A DNA stretch of 64,000 bases from a bacterium 1XD21-70 (GTDB lineage Bacteria > Bacillota > Clostridia > Lachnospirales > Lachnospiraceae), in contig RAYB01000012.1 of the NCBI GenBank assembly GCA_003669055.1, positions 1 through 64,000 of the forward strand, written 5' to 3'. The position numbers and the translations under genes were made by a program. This document shows positions 26,274-34,236 of the stretch, one piece after another. The notes beneath the pieces were generated by a model. The model did no database searches. It was not told the origin of the DNA and saw only the letters and a list, made by a program, of their open reading frames with translations. Every line of letters starts with the position of its first letter. Positions within the stretch are counted from its first letter, which is position 1.

Positions 26274-27284
26274 ATGAAACAGATCCTTATGATCGCCACC
26301 GGCGGTACCATTGCTTCCAAAAGCAGCGAAAGCGGCTTAAAACCCCTGATTACTTCCGATGAACTCTTAAGCTATGTCCCGGATGCCTGTTCTTTCTGCA
26401 AGGCTGATACCCTGCAGCTCCTTAATATCGACAGCACCAATATGCAGCCAAAACACTGGCTGATGATCGCTGCCGCCATCCGGGACCGCTATAGCCGCTA
26501 TGACGGGTTTGTCATCTGCCACGGCACCGACACCATGGCCTACACGGCTGCCGCCCTGTCCTACTTGATCCAGAATTCCCCAAAGCCTATCGTCATCACC
26601 GGCGCCCAAAAGCCTATCGACCTGGAAGTTACCGATGCCAAGACCAACCTGTTGGACAGCCTCCTCTTTGCTTCCCACGACCAGGCCTACGGGGTCACTA
26701 TTGTATTCGACGGCAAGGTTATCGCCGGAACGCGCGGCAAAAAGGAACGGACCAAAAGCTATAATGCTTTTTCCAGCATTAATTTCCCTTATATTGCCAC
26801 TATCCAGGATCAGCATGTGATTTTTTACCTGGACGACAAGGCGCTGTTGTCCGAACCGGTGCATTTTTATGAAAAACTCAATGACCGGGTGGCACTTTTA
26901 AAGCTGATCCCTTCTATGAAACCTGGCGTTCTGGACTATCTTACCGGCCATTATGACGCTGTGATCATCGAATCCTTCGGCGTAGGCGGGCTGCCTTCCT
27001 ACGAGTCCGGCGACTTTTCCAAGGCCATCGAGCAATGGATCGGAGCCGGGAAAACAGTAGTCATGACTACACAGGTCACAAATGAAGGCAGCAATATGTC
27101 GGTCTATGAGGTAGGCAAGACTATCAAGCAGGAATTCGGGCTCTTGGAAGCCTATGACATGACCTTAGAGGCCACTGTCACGAAACTGATGTGGATTCTA
27201 GGGCAGTCCGGCGAACCGGAAAAAATCCGCGAAATGTTCTACCAGACCGTCAACCGGGACATCCTCTACACCGCCAAATGGTAG
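26274..27284 (+). CDS. ansA: L-asparaginase, type I
   Basis: It hydrolyses asparagine to aspartate and ammonia. The 336-aa protein has the catalytic Thr in 'IATGGTIASKSS', the second triad 'HGTDTMAYTA' (Thr-Asp) with 'TGAQKPID' (Lys), and no signal peptide, so it is the cytosolic type I enzyme. GAAAGGAG precedes the start. The gene stands alone. It could supply aspartate for the aspartate ammonia-lyase encoded at 59851-61287, although the genes are not linked. Confidence 0.94.
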   Translation: MKQILMIATGGTIASKSSESGLKPLITSDELLSYVPDACSFCKADTLQLLNIDSTNMQPKHWLMIAAAIRDRYSRYDGFVICHGTDTMAYTAAALSYLIQNSPKPIVITGAQKPIDLEVTDAKTNLLDSLLFASHDQAYGVTIVFDGKVIAGTRGKKERTKSYNAFSSINFPYIATIQDQHVIFYLDDKALLSEPVHFYEKLNDRVALLKLIPSMKPGVLDYLTGHYDAVIIESFGVGGLPSYESGDFSKAIEQWIGAGKTVVMTTQVTNEGSNMSVYEVGKTIKQEFGLLEAYDMTLEATVTKLMWILGQSGEPEKIREMFYQTVNRDILYTAKW

Positions 27285-27349
27285 GGCGCAAAAACATGCC
27301 CGGTACGGCCTCTGCTGCCCATGCGGCTAAAGCCTCATATCCCCGCCCC

Positions 27350-28768
27350 TCAGCGGCTGCCCTCATCCGAGAGCGGCAGCCTCCCCCGCAGGAAGCGTTT
27401 CTTAAGTTCCTTCCACCTAAAGGGCACCAACGGATAGATATAACTTTTCCCGGCAATCGTTTTATTAAACACAATGGCGCAGAAGGAAATGAAAAGCCCT
27501 ATCCCAAACCCCCATACGTTAAAGATTGCCGTCAAGACAAGAATCAGCACACGCATGAACTTCAAAGCATATCCCAGTTCAAAGCTGGACTGGCTATAAT
27601 TGGCCACGGTCACAAATGCCATATAAAGCATGGTTTCACTGTTAAACCACCCTGACTTGACCGAATACTCTCCCAGCACAATACCCGCAATCACGCTTAG
27701 CGGCGTGGTCAGCATATTCGGCGTGTTGATCGCCGCCAGCCGCAGCCCGTCAATGGCAAATTCCAGGATCAGAAGCTGGAAAATAAGCGGCACGTAAGAC
27801 GGATCCGAAAGCCGGATAAAATCCAGCCACGGCGGGATCATCCCCGGGTTCATCATCAGAAGCAGCCAGGTCGGAGTCAGCAGCAGGCACAAAATGGCTG
27901 TCGCCATCCGGGACAGCCTCAGATACGTCCCGGTAATAGGCGGGAAATAATAGTCATCCGCCTCTTCAATGATATCAAACACCGACGACGGAAGGATCAT
28001 GGCTGCAGGCGAATTGTCTACCAGAACTACGATGTTCCCTTCCAGGATACAGGCCGCGGCCGTGTCCGGGCGTTCCGAAAATTTAAACTTCGGAAACGGA
28101 TTATACCATTTATGGGGATAGATACATTCTGCAAGGCTTTCCTGGTTCATGGTCAGGGCGTCCACCTTAAGTTCCCGGATCCTTTTGCGGATCTTGTCCA
28201 GCAGTTCTCCGTCCTGCCTTCCGTCCATGTAGCAAACCGCAATGTCCGTATGGGAACTTTTGCCTGCTGTCAGGATCTCCATAGTCAGCCGCGGATCCCG
28301 GATCCTGCGCCGGATGAGCGCTGTGTTAAAGATCAGGGTTTCCACAAAGCCGTCCCGGGATCCCCGCATTACCTTGTCCTTTTCCGGCTCCCCCACGCTG
28401 CGTGCCGGATAGGTACGGCAGTCAATGGCCATACAGACCTCAAACCCGTCGATAAACAGGCAGGATATGCCGGTCAGCAGCTGAACCAGCATATCTTCCT
28501 CCTTCTTCACCAGCCCGATTTCCCCATAAGGCAGGTATTTTTTAGAAAAGCCATGGGCATCCTCCGGCATGTCCTCTTCCTTGATAGACCACCAGGACTG
28601 CATCATCTTTAGCAGTACCTCATCCTTGGTAAAGCCGTCCACAAAGAACAGCGCCGCCGCCCTCCCTGCAATGGTAAATGTCCGGTATACAATATCAAAA
28701 TTTTTATCTGCCCGCAGAACCTGTTTCAGCCGTTCCACATTTTCCGGCAACGATTTAGAAAACTCCAT
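27350..28768 (-). CDS. spoVAF: SpoVAF/GerA-type spore membrane protein
   Basis: GerA-family A subunits form nutrient germinant receptors; SpoVAF is a related spore inner-membrane protein linked to dipicolinic acid release. The 472-aa protein has the soluble N-terminal GerA domain (to about residue 265) and a membrane half with several helices: 'MATAILCLLLTPTWLLLMM', 'PLIFQLLILEFAIDGLRLA', 'MLTTPLSVIAGIVLGEY', 'VLILVLTAIFNVWGFGIGL'. It is a single gene without B and C subunits nearby, which favours SpoVAF over a full germinant receptor. The assignment to SpoVAF within the GerA family is likely but not certain. Confidence 0.85.
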   Translation of the reverse strand: MEFSKSLPENVERLKQVLRADKNFDIVYRTFTIAGRAAALFFVDGFTKDEVLLKMMQSWWSIKEEDMPEDAHGFSKKYLPYGEIGLVKKEEDMLVQLLTGISCLFIDGFEVCMAIDCRTYPARSVGEPEKDKVMRGSRDGFVETLIFNTALIRRRIRDPRLTMEILTAGKSSHTDIAVCYMDGRQDGELLDKIRKRIRELKVDALTMNQESLAECIYPHKWYNPFPKFKFSERPDTAAACILEGNIVVLVDNSPAAMILPSSVFDIIEEADDYYFPPITGTYLRLSRMATAILCLLLTPTWLLLMMNPGMIPPWLDFIRLSDPSYVPLIFQLLILEFAIDGLRLAAINTPNMLTTPLSVIAGIVLGEYSVKSGWFNSETMLYMAFVTVANYSQSSFELGYALKFMRVLILVLTAIFNVWGFGIGLFISFCAIVFNKTIAGKSYIYPLVPFRWKELKKRFLRGRLPLSDEGSR

Positions 28769-28966
28769 GCCATTCCCTCCGCGTCATTCAGCCTTTTACT
28801 GTTGTTAAATCAGTATGCGCGGATTTGGCAGAATCTATCCGGCCGCCTTTTGCCCCCGGCAGGCCGCAAACTTTCCGCCGGATAAAAAAACAGAACGGTG
28901 ACGGCACTTTTTAACAAGGGTTTATTTCCTTTTTTGTATTTTTAATGTATTTTTGCACAAAAATCA

Positions 28967-28995
28967 TTGACTATTCCGGAAGAAAATGGTATATT
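28967..28995 (+). promoter_or_regulatory. Promoter for the GH5 gene leader
   Basis: TTGACT (28967-28972), a 17-base spacer and TATATT (28990-28995), a good sigma-A promoter. Transcription would begin near 29002, leaving an untranslated leader of about 165 bases. The remainder of the 28769-29167 gap upstream of it is AT-rich without a gene. Confidence 0.75.
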
Positions 28996-29001
28996 CTACA
29001 T

Positions 29002-29134
29002 TAGTAAGAAGCACATCGTGCCGATTACGTTCCTATTTGGTATGGGGATACCAAGCAAAGCTTTATAGTGTAACGGTTTTTGATCGTGACCGGAGGGACT
29101 GCTTTCTATGGGGGAAAAGCAGTTCTTTCTTTTT
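29002..29134 (+). promoter_or_regulatory. Structured leader with terminator upstream of the GH5 gene
   Basis: Between the promoter and the GH5 gene lie a GCAC-ATC-GTGC hairpin and a stem GGTAT/ATACC closing on GGGG. They are followed by AAGCAAAGCTTTATAGTG, then an intrinsic terminator (stem arms 29096-29105 and 29116-29125, GGACTGCTTT/AAAGCAGTTC) with TTTCTTTTT after it. A hairpin followed by GCAAAGC is reminiscent of the c-di-GMP class I (GEMM) core. The expected 5' GGCAAA and 3' receptor parts are not evident, so the class is unproven. The layout is that of a riboswitch or attenuator with premature termination. Confidence 0.5.
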
Positions 29135-29167
29135 ATCCAAATAATAACCCTATAGGAGGAATGCTTC

Positions 29168-30190
29168 ATGAACCATAAAAAACACCGTCTTTTCACTGCC
29201 TGCCTTTTATCCGCCGTCCTTCTGGCGGCAAACTTTCCGGCTCCTGCCCCCTCCGTAGCGTTTGCCGCCCCGCCCGCATCTCCCTTAGACAGCCACGGCG
29301 CCCTCCGCGTAAACGGTGCCGGCCTGGAGGATTGCCACCAAAAACCCTTCCAGCTTCGCGGCATGTCCACCCACGGCATCGCCTGGTTCCCCCAGTATAT
29401 CACCCTGGAAACCTTCCGGACCCTCCGGGATGATTGGAACACCAACTGCATCCGCCTGGCTTTGTACACGGACGAATATCATGGCTATTGCAGCGGCGGG
29501 AACCAGGAAAAGCTCAAGTCCCTGGTGCAAAAAGGTGTTGGCTATGCCACAGAACTGGGCATGTATGTCATCATCGACTGGCATGTTTTAAATGACAAAG
29601 ATCCCAATGTCCACAAAGAAGATGCCTTGGAATTTTTCCGGGAAATGTCCTCTCTTTATAAGGATCATGAAAATGTGCTGTATGAGATCTGCAACGAGCC
29701 AAACTCCTATGCCACCTGGGACTCCGTCAAACGCTATGCCCAGGAGGTGATCCCGGTGATCCGTGCCAATGACAGCGATGCCGTCATCATTGTCGGCACC
29801 CCCACCTGGAGCCAGGATATTGACCAGGCTGCGGCATCCCCGCTGGAATATGATAATATCCTGTATGCGCTGCATTTTTATGCTGCAACCCATACGGACT
29901 GGCTCCGTGAGCGCCTGAAAGCCTGCACCTCCCAGGGGCTGCCTGTTTTTGTCAGTGAATTTGGCACCTGTGATGCCTCCGGCAGCGGCAATAACGATTT
30001 CAGCCAGGCCGCCCAATGGCTCCGGCTGTTGGACAGCTGCCAAATCAGCTATTGCTGCTGGAACCTTGCCAACAAAGCCGAATCCAGCAGCGCGATCTCC
30101 CCTGCCTGCGGCAAGGTGGCCGGATGGAGCGAGGAAGAGTTAAGCGAATCGGGCAGGTGGATCTCCCAATACTTCCGGTCGCATCCCTGA
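29168..30190 (+). CDS. Secreted GH5 endoglucanase
   Basis: The 340-aa protein has a signal peptide (charged 'NHKKHR', then a hydrophobic core, cleavage near 'VAFAAPP'). It also has a GH5 catalytic domain: 'GMSTHGIAWFP', 'NCIRLALYT', 'YVIIDWHVLNDKDP', acid/base Glu in 'LYEICNEPN' and nucleophile Glu in 'VFVSEFGTCD'. Family members (subfamily 2 type) cleave beta-1,4-glucans such as cellulose. There is no carbohydrate-binding or dockerin module. AGGAGG precedes the start. Expression is probably controlled by the leader with a terminator just upstream. Confidence 0.92.
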   Translation: MNHKKHRLFTACLLSAVLLAANFPAPAPSVAFAAPPASPLDSHGALRVNGAGLEDCHQKPFQLRGMSTHGIAWFPQYITLETFRTLRDDWNTNCIRLALYTDEYHGYCSGGNQEKLKSLVQKGVGYATELGMYVIIDWHVLNDKDPNVHKEDALEFFREMSSLYKDHENVLYEICNEPNSYATWDSVKRYAQEVIPVIRANDSDAVIIVGTPTWSQDIDQAAASPLEYDNILYALHFYAATHTDWLRERLKACTSQGLPVFVSEFGTCDASGSGNNDFSQAAQWLRLLDSCQISYCCWNLANKAESSSAISPACGKVAGWSEEELSESGRWISQYFRSHP

Positions 30191-30398
30191 CCCCGCCGCT
30201 ATGCCCAGTATACTGCCTGCATTATATTCAGGCAGCACACTAATGTGTCGGCACATTTACTTTCAGCCAAATGACGCAGCCGGATTTTCAGCCGGCAAAA
30301 TACGGCATTTTATTAAGATACAGAATTAAGCCTGCTTGTAGAACCCCCCAAAATATGATAATCTATAAAAAACGACTCACGACAAGGAGGATTTTTCT

Positions 30399-31436
30399 AT
30401 GGCAACGATTACCTTAGGCAGAACCGGCATTGTCACTGACCGCAATGGCTTCGGCGCCCTCCCGGTTCAGCGGATCCCCAAAGAGGATGCCGCAAAGCTT
30501 CTCAGAAAAGCCTACGACGGCGGCATCACCTTTTTCGACACGGCCCGCGCTTATACAGACAGCGAAGAAAAACTGGGCTATGCCCTGGGCGATGTCCGCA
30601 GCCATATTTATATTGCCACCAAAACAGCCGCCGAAAATGCAGAATCTTTCCGGAAAGACTTAGATACCAGCTTGTCCCTCCTAAAAACCAGCTACATTGA
30701 TATCTACCAGTTCCACAATCCATCCTTCTGCCCCAAGCCTGGCGACGGAAGCGGGCTTTATGAGGCGGCATTGGAGGCAAAGGCACAAGGCAAGATCCGT
30801 TTCATCGGCATCACCAACCACCGCCTTTCTGTCGCACAGGAGGCCATTGCCAGCGGCCTTTACGACACTCTGCAATTCCCTTTCTGCTATCTCTCCGGTG
30901 AGCCGGAAGAGTCCCTGGTGCAGGGCTGCCAGGAGCATAACATGGGCTTTATCGCTATGAAATCCCTTTCCGGCGGGCTGATCACCAACTCGGCCGCTGC
31001 CTATGCCTTTGCTGCCCAGTATCCCGATGTGCTCCCCATTTGGGGCGTCCAGAGAGAATCGGAACTGGATGAATTTTTAAGCTACATAGGGCACCCGCCT
31101 GTTATGACGGATGAGATCCTCGCCCTGATTGAGCAGGACCGCAAACAGCTTTGCGGCAGCTTCTGCCGGGGCTGCGGCTACTGCATGCCTTGCCCGGTGG
31201 GCATTGAGATCAACAACTGTGCCCGCATGTCCCTGCTTCTTCGCCGCTCCCCTTCCGACTCCCACCTTGCCCCAAAAGGCCAGGAAAAAATGATGAAAAT
31301 CAAGGAATGCCTCCACTGCGGGCAATGCGCCAGCAAATGCCCCTATGGGCTGGACACGCCGGAACTCTTAGAGAGGAATTTAAAGGATTACGAGGAGGTG
31401 CTGTCCGGGAAAACAATGACTGCAACAAACTTCTAA
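30399..31436 (+). CDS. Aldo/keto reductase with C-terminal 4Fe-4S clusters
   Basis: The N-terminal 270 residues form an aldo/keto reductase barrel ('RTGIVTDRNGFGALPVQRI', catalytic Asp-Tyr in 'FFDTARAYTDSEEKLG', Lys in 'IYIATKT', His in 'IYQFHNPS'). The C-terminus adds ferredoxin-type cysteines 'CRGCGYCMPCPVGIEIN' and 'CLHCGQCASKCPYGLD', as in clostridial proteins of this class. It therefore probably couples NAD(P)H to Fe-S electron transfer on an unknown carbonyl substrate. AAGGAGG precedes the start. A terminator follows the stop. Confidence 0.92.
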   Translation: MATITLGRTGIVTDRNGFGALPVQRIPKEDAAKLLRKAYDGGITFFDTARAYTDSEEKLGYALGDVRSHIYIATKTAAENAESFRKDLDTSLSLLKTSYIDIYQFHNPSFCPKPGDGSGLYEAALEAKAQGKIRFIGITNHRLSVAQEAIASGLYDTLQFPFCYLSGEPEESLVQGCQEHNMGFIAMKSLSGGLITNSAAAYAFAAQYPDVLPIWGVQRESELDEFLSYIGHPPVMTDEILALIEQDRKQLCGSFCRGCGYCMPCPVGIEINNCARMSLLLRRSPSDSHLAPKGQEKMMKIKECLHCGQCASKCPYGLDTPELLERNLKDYEEVLSGKTMTATNF

Positions 31437-31439
31437 ATA

Positions 31440-31469
31440 AACGCCTGCCGCATGATTGCGGCAGGCGTT
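31440..31469. terminator. Bidirectional terminator between AKR and trmL
   Basis: AACGCCTGCCGCA (31440-31452) pairs with TGCGGCAGGCGTT (31457-31469), a 13-bp stem with A-rich sequence before and T-rich after. It can serve the aldo/keto reductase gene and the convergent trmL. Confidence 0.88.
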
Positions 31470-31488
31470 CCTTATTAAATCCTGCTGT

Positions 31489-31977
31489 TTAAATACTGCT
31501 ATGGTGCAGCTTTCCTTCCATTGTCATCTTCTCAAACCCGTTTTGGCGCAGCGCCTCATACAGCACGACTGCCACGGAATTCGCCAGGTTCAAAGACCGG
31601 ATATCCCCCCACATGGGGATCCTCACGCAGTTTTCCCAGTTTTTTACCAAAATCTCTTCCGGGATCCCGGCGCTTTCTTTGCCAAACATCAGATAGCAGC
31701 CAGGCTCATAAGCAGCATCTGTATATGCCTTCACTGCTTTGGTCGTCGCCATATAGATTTTCGCGCCGGGGTTTTTATCCAGGAAGTCCTGGAAATCACA
31801 ATAGACCGCCACATCCAGCTTATCCCAATAATCCAGCCCCGCCCGCCGAACCGCCTTTTCATTCAGCTTAAACCCCAGCGGCTCAATCAGGTGCAGGCGG
31901 GTGCCGGTCGCCACACAGGTGCGCCCGATATTCCCTGTATTCAACGGCATTTCCGGTTCATATAACACAATATTCAT
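31489..31977 (-). CDS. trmL: tRNA (cytidine/uridine-2'-O-)-methyltransferase TrmL
   Basis: TrmL methylates the wobble ribose of tRNA-Leu isoacceptors. The 162-aa SPOUT-fold protein has 'NIVLYEPEMPLNTGNIGRTC', 'LHLIEPLGFKL', and the knotted SAM-binding C-terminus 'LMFGKESAGIPEEI' with 'IPMWGDIRSLNLANSVAVVLYEALRQ' region. The length matches the family (about 155-170). It follows the aminotransferase gene by 22 bases on the same strand. Confidence 0.94.
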   Translation of the reverse strand: MNIVLYEPEMPLNTGNIGRTCVATGTRLHLIEPLGFKLNEKAVRRAGLDYWDKLDVAVYCDFQDFLDKNPGAKIYMATTKAVKAYTDAAYEPGCYLMFGKESAGIPEEILVKNWENCVRIPMWGDIRSLNLANSVAVVLYEALRQNGFEKMTMEGKLHHSSI

Positions 31978-31999
31978 CTCTTATTGCCCCCGGCCAAGC

Positions 32000-33169
32000 T
32001 TATGCTTTCCCGTCCAGCCGCTCTACGAACCGTCGGATACGCCCAAGCGCCTCTTTCAGGCTTTTTAAGGAATATGCATAAGATATCCTCAGATAACCCT
32101 CCCCGCTGTCGCCAAAAGCCGTTCCCGGCACCACTGCTACCTTTTCCTCCTGCAGCAGCCGGTTTGCAAATTCATCGGAGGTCATCCCAAAACGTTTGAT
32201 GCTGGGAAACGCATAAAACGCCCCCTGCGGCTCAAAGCACTGCAGCCCCATCTCCTCAAAAGCATACAGCAGGTACCTCCTCCTCTGGTCATAGGACTCC
32301 CGCATATGCTGCACATCGTCATCACTGTTTTTCAGGGCATCGACAGCCGCATACTGGCTGGTGGTCGGCGCACACATAATCGCAAATTGATGTATCTTTA
32401 ACATCTGCTTTAAAATCACCTGCGGCGCACAGGCATACCCCAGGCGCCACCCGGTCATGGCAAACGCCTTGGAAAAGCCATTGATCAGCACAGTGCGCTC
32501 CTTCATCCCCGGCATGGAAGCAAACGATACGTGCTCTTCTCCGTATGTCAGTTCCCCGTAGATCTCATCCGAAAGCACGAACAGGTCATTTTCCTCCACA
32601 ACCTTTGCGATCTCTTCCAGATGCTCCTTCCGCATGACCGCCCCTGTCGGATTCCCGGGGAAGGGCAGTACCAGGATCTTTGTCCTGGGGGTAATCTTCT
32701 CTTTGAGTTTCTCTGCCGTTAAGCGGAACTCGTCTTTTTCCTCCAGTTCGATTGGCACCGCCACGCCTCCTGCCAGCACCGCGCAGGGCACATAGGAGAC
32801 AAAGCTGGGCTGGGGAACCAATACCTCGTCCCCGGGATCCAGCATGGCCCGCATGGCAATGTCAATGGCTTCGCTCCCCCCTACCGTCACCAGGATTTCC
32901 TTGTCCGGGTCATAACTCAGGCCGCACCTGCGTTCCAAGTAATTATGTATTTCCACCCGCAAATCCCGCAGCCCCGCATTGGCCGTATAAAAGGTGCGGC
33001 CTCTTTCCAGGGAATAGATGCCCTCTTCCCGGATATGCCAGGGCGTATCAAAATCCGGCTCGCCCACGCCAAGGGAGATCGCATCCTTCATCTCACTTAC
33101 AATATCAAAAAATTTCCGGATCCCCGACGGGGGGATCGTCACTATGGTCTTTGACAGCGGATCTCTCAC
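32000..33169 (-). CDS. PLP-dependent aminotransferase, class I/II
   Basis: The 389-aa protein is a fold-type I aminotransferase: 'ISLGVGEPDFDTPWHI', 'ILVTVGGSEAIDIAMRAML' (PLP phosphate turn), 'LPFPGNPTGAVM', 'DEIYGELTYG' and the Schiff-base Lys in 'NGFSKAFAMTGWRLGYA'. It resembles the PatA/AspC-like group of Firmicutes. The amino-donor specificity is not visible. The start overlaps the stop of the Lrp-type regulator by 4 bases, so the regulator probably controls or senses the amino acid made here. Confidence 0.92.
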   Translation of the reverse strand: MRDPLSKTIVTIPPSGIRKFFDIVSEMKDAISLGVGEPDFDTPWHIREEGIYSLERGRTFYTANAGLRDLRVEIHNYLERRCGLSYDPDKEILVTVGGSEAIDIAMRAMLDPGDEVLVPQPSFVSYVPCAVLAGGVAVPIELEEKDEFRLTAEKLKEKITPRTKILVLPFPGNPTGAVMRKEHLEEIAKVVEENDLFVLSDEIYGELTYGEEHVSFASMPGMKERTVLINGFSKAFAMTGWRLGYACAPQVILKQMLKIHQFAIMCAPTTSQYAAVDALKNSDDDVQHMRESYDQRRRYLLYAFEEMGLQCFEPQGAFYAFPSIKRFGMTSDEFANRLLQEEKVAVVPGTAFGDSGEGYLRISYAYSLKSLKEALGRIRRFVERLDGKA

Positions 33170-33648
33170 GGCGTAATCAACATCCTTTCATCCTGGACCT
33201 CGTCACAGAGAACCGTGCCGTGGTCCTTATATTTTTTCAGCACAAAATGCGTGGCCGTGCTGAGCACCGAATCCAGCGGCGCCAGCTTATCGGAGACAAA
33301 CTGTGCCACTTGGCGCATGGTTTTCCCCTCTAAGATCACGGTAAAATCATAGGCACCGGACATCAGATACACCGCCGTCACCTCACTGTACTGATAGATA
33401 CGTTCCGCAAGCTTGTCAAATCCCATCCCTCTCTGGGGGGTGACCCGCACTTCAATCAGTGCCACTACCTTCTCGTCACTGGTATTCTCCCAGTTGATCA
33501 GCGTATGGTAGCCGCAGATAATATGCTCCTTCTCCATCTCGGCAATCTCGTTTGCCACCGCGGCCTCATTCTCCCCCAGCAGGATCGCCAGATCCCTGAT
33601 ATCAATCCTGCTGTTCTTTTCTATCACTGCCAAAATCTTCTCTCTCAT
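33166..33648 (-). CDS. Lrp/AsnC family transcriptional regulator
   Basis: The 160-aa protein has an N-terminal winged helix ('MREKILAVIEKNSRIDIRDL', 'LLGENEAAVANEIAEME') and a RAM ligand-binding domain ('VVALIEVRVTPQRGMGFD', 'VYLMSGAYDFTVILEGKTM'). Lrp/AsnC proteins form octamers that bind amino acids. It is translationally coupled to the downstream aminotransferase (4-base overlap). Its start lies 47 bases inside the 3' end of the upstream AIR-synthase-like gene; GGAGGCAG inside that gene serves as ribosome binding site. Confidence 0.92.
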   Translation of the reverse strand: MREKILAVIEKNSRIDIRDLAILLGENEAAVANEIAEMEKEHIICGYHTLINWENTSDEKVVALIEVRVTPQRGMGFDKLAERIYQYSEVTAVYLMSGAYDFTVILEGKTMRQVAQFVSDKLAPLDSVLSTATHFVLKKYKDHGTVLCDEVQDERMLITP

Positions 33649-34231
33649 AATCTACTGCCTCCTTCTTCCAATCAGGAATCACTTGTTCCAACTCGTCCGG
33701 CTGCGGGCGGTTGAGGAATCCCCGCTCCCCGCCATTTATTACCACCCGTGCAATCCCCTCGGTGACGCTTCCAACCACCCCGGCACAGATTCCCTGCCCT
33801 GCCAGGCGTCTGACCGTCCTGCCGCCGTTTTCTGATATCAGCAGCCAGCACCCGGCACTGTATAGCCGGTATGGGTTAAGTCCGAAATACTCGCAGATTT
33901 CGACCGTCTCCTGCCGGATGGGAATCTTCCTCAGCGAAAACTCCGTCCCTACCCGGTATGCCGCAGGCAGATTCCAAAGAGCCGCCAGAATGCCTCCCTC
34001 TCCTGCAGGCTCCCATTCTGCGGCTCTGGCTCTGATTTCATTTTCCTGAAGCCGGCAAATACCGGCTTCACATTTTCTTAAAACCTGTTCCAAATATGAA
34101 GCAGAAAAACGTGCTTCCAGTTCCTGCCGTTTTGCCCTCACCAGTATCTTTGTGCCTGCAAGGCCGGCATAGCCAGCTACCACCAGGTCTTGTCCTGCCT
34201 TCATCCAGCCGCGGGGTTCTCTTTTGTCCAT
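33602..34231 (-). CDS. AIR synthase/HypE-like C-terminal domain protein, 209 aa
   Basis: The sequence 'GQDLVVAGYAGLAGTKILVR' and the later 'EICEYFGLNPYRLYSAGCWL' plus 'AGVVGSVTEG' resemble the C-terminal lobe of the PurM/HypE/SelD superfamily ('ADVPI..' type 'LGLDPLYLASEGxxL'). The N-terminal ATP-binding lobe is missing, so catalysis as in HypE is unlikely. There is no hypA-F neighbour. The 3' end overlaps the Lrp regulator by 47 bases in another frame. Assignment is by motif resemblance only; function unknown. Confidence 0.65.
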   Translation of the reverse strand: MDKREPRGWMKAGQDLVVAGYAGLAGTKILVRAKRQELEARFSASYLEQVLRKCEAGICRLQENEIRARAAEWEPAGEGGILAALWNLPAAYRVGTEFSLRKIPIRQETVEICEYFGLNPYRLYSAGCWLLISENGGRTVRRLAGQGICAGVVGSVTEGIARVVINGGERGFLNRPQPDELEQVIPDWKKEAVDYEREDFGSDRKEQQD

Positions 34232-34236
34232 ATCTT

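Noticed and set aside
28996-29469. 157-codon minus-strand open frame
   Set aside because: It crosses the GH5 promoter, leader and the signal-peptide coding region, and looks like a shadow frame.
30016-30398. Hairpin CTGCCTG...CAGGCAG near 30210 as a terminator
   Set aside because: There is no T tract after the stem, so it is not a convincing terminator; the gap between GH5 and the aldo/keto reductase holds nothing clearer than a possible AT-rich promoter.
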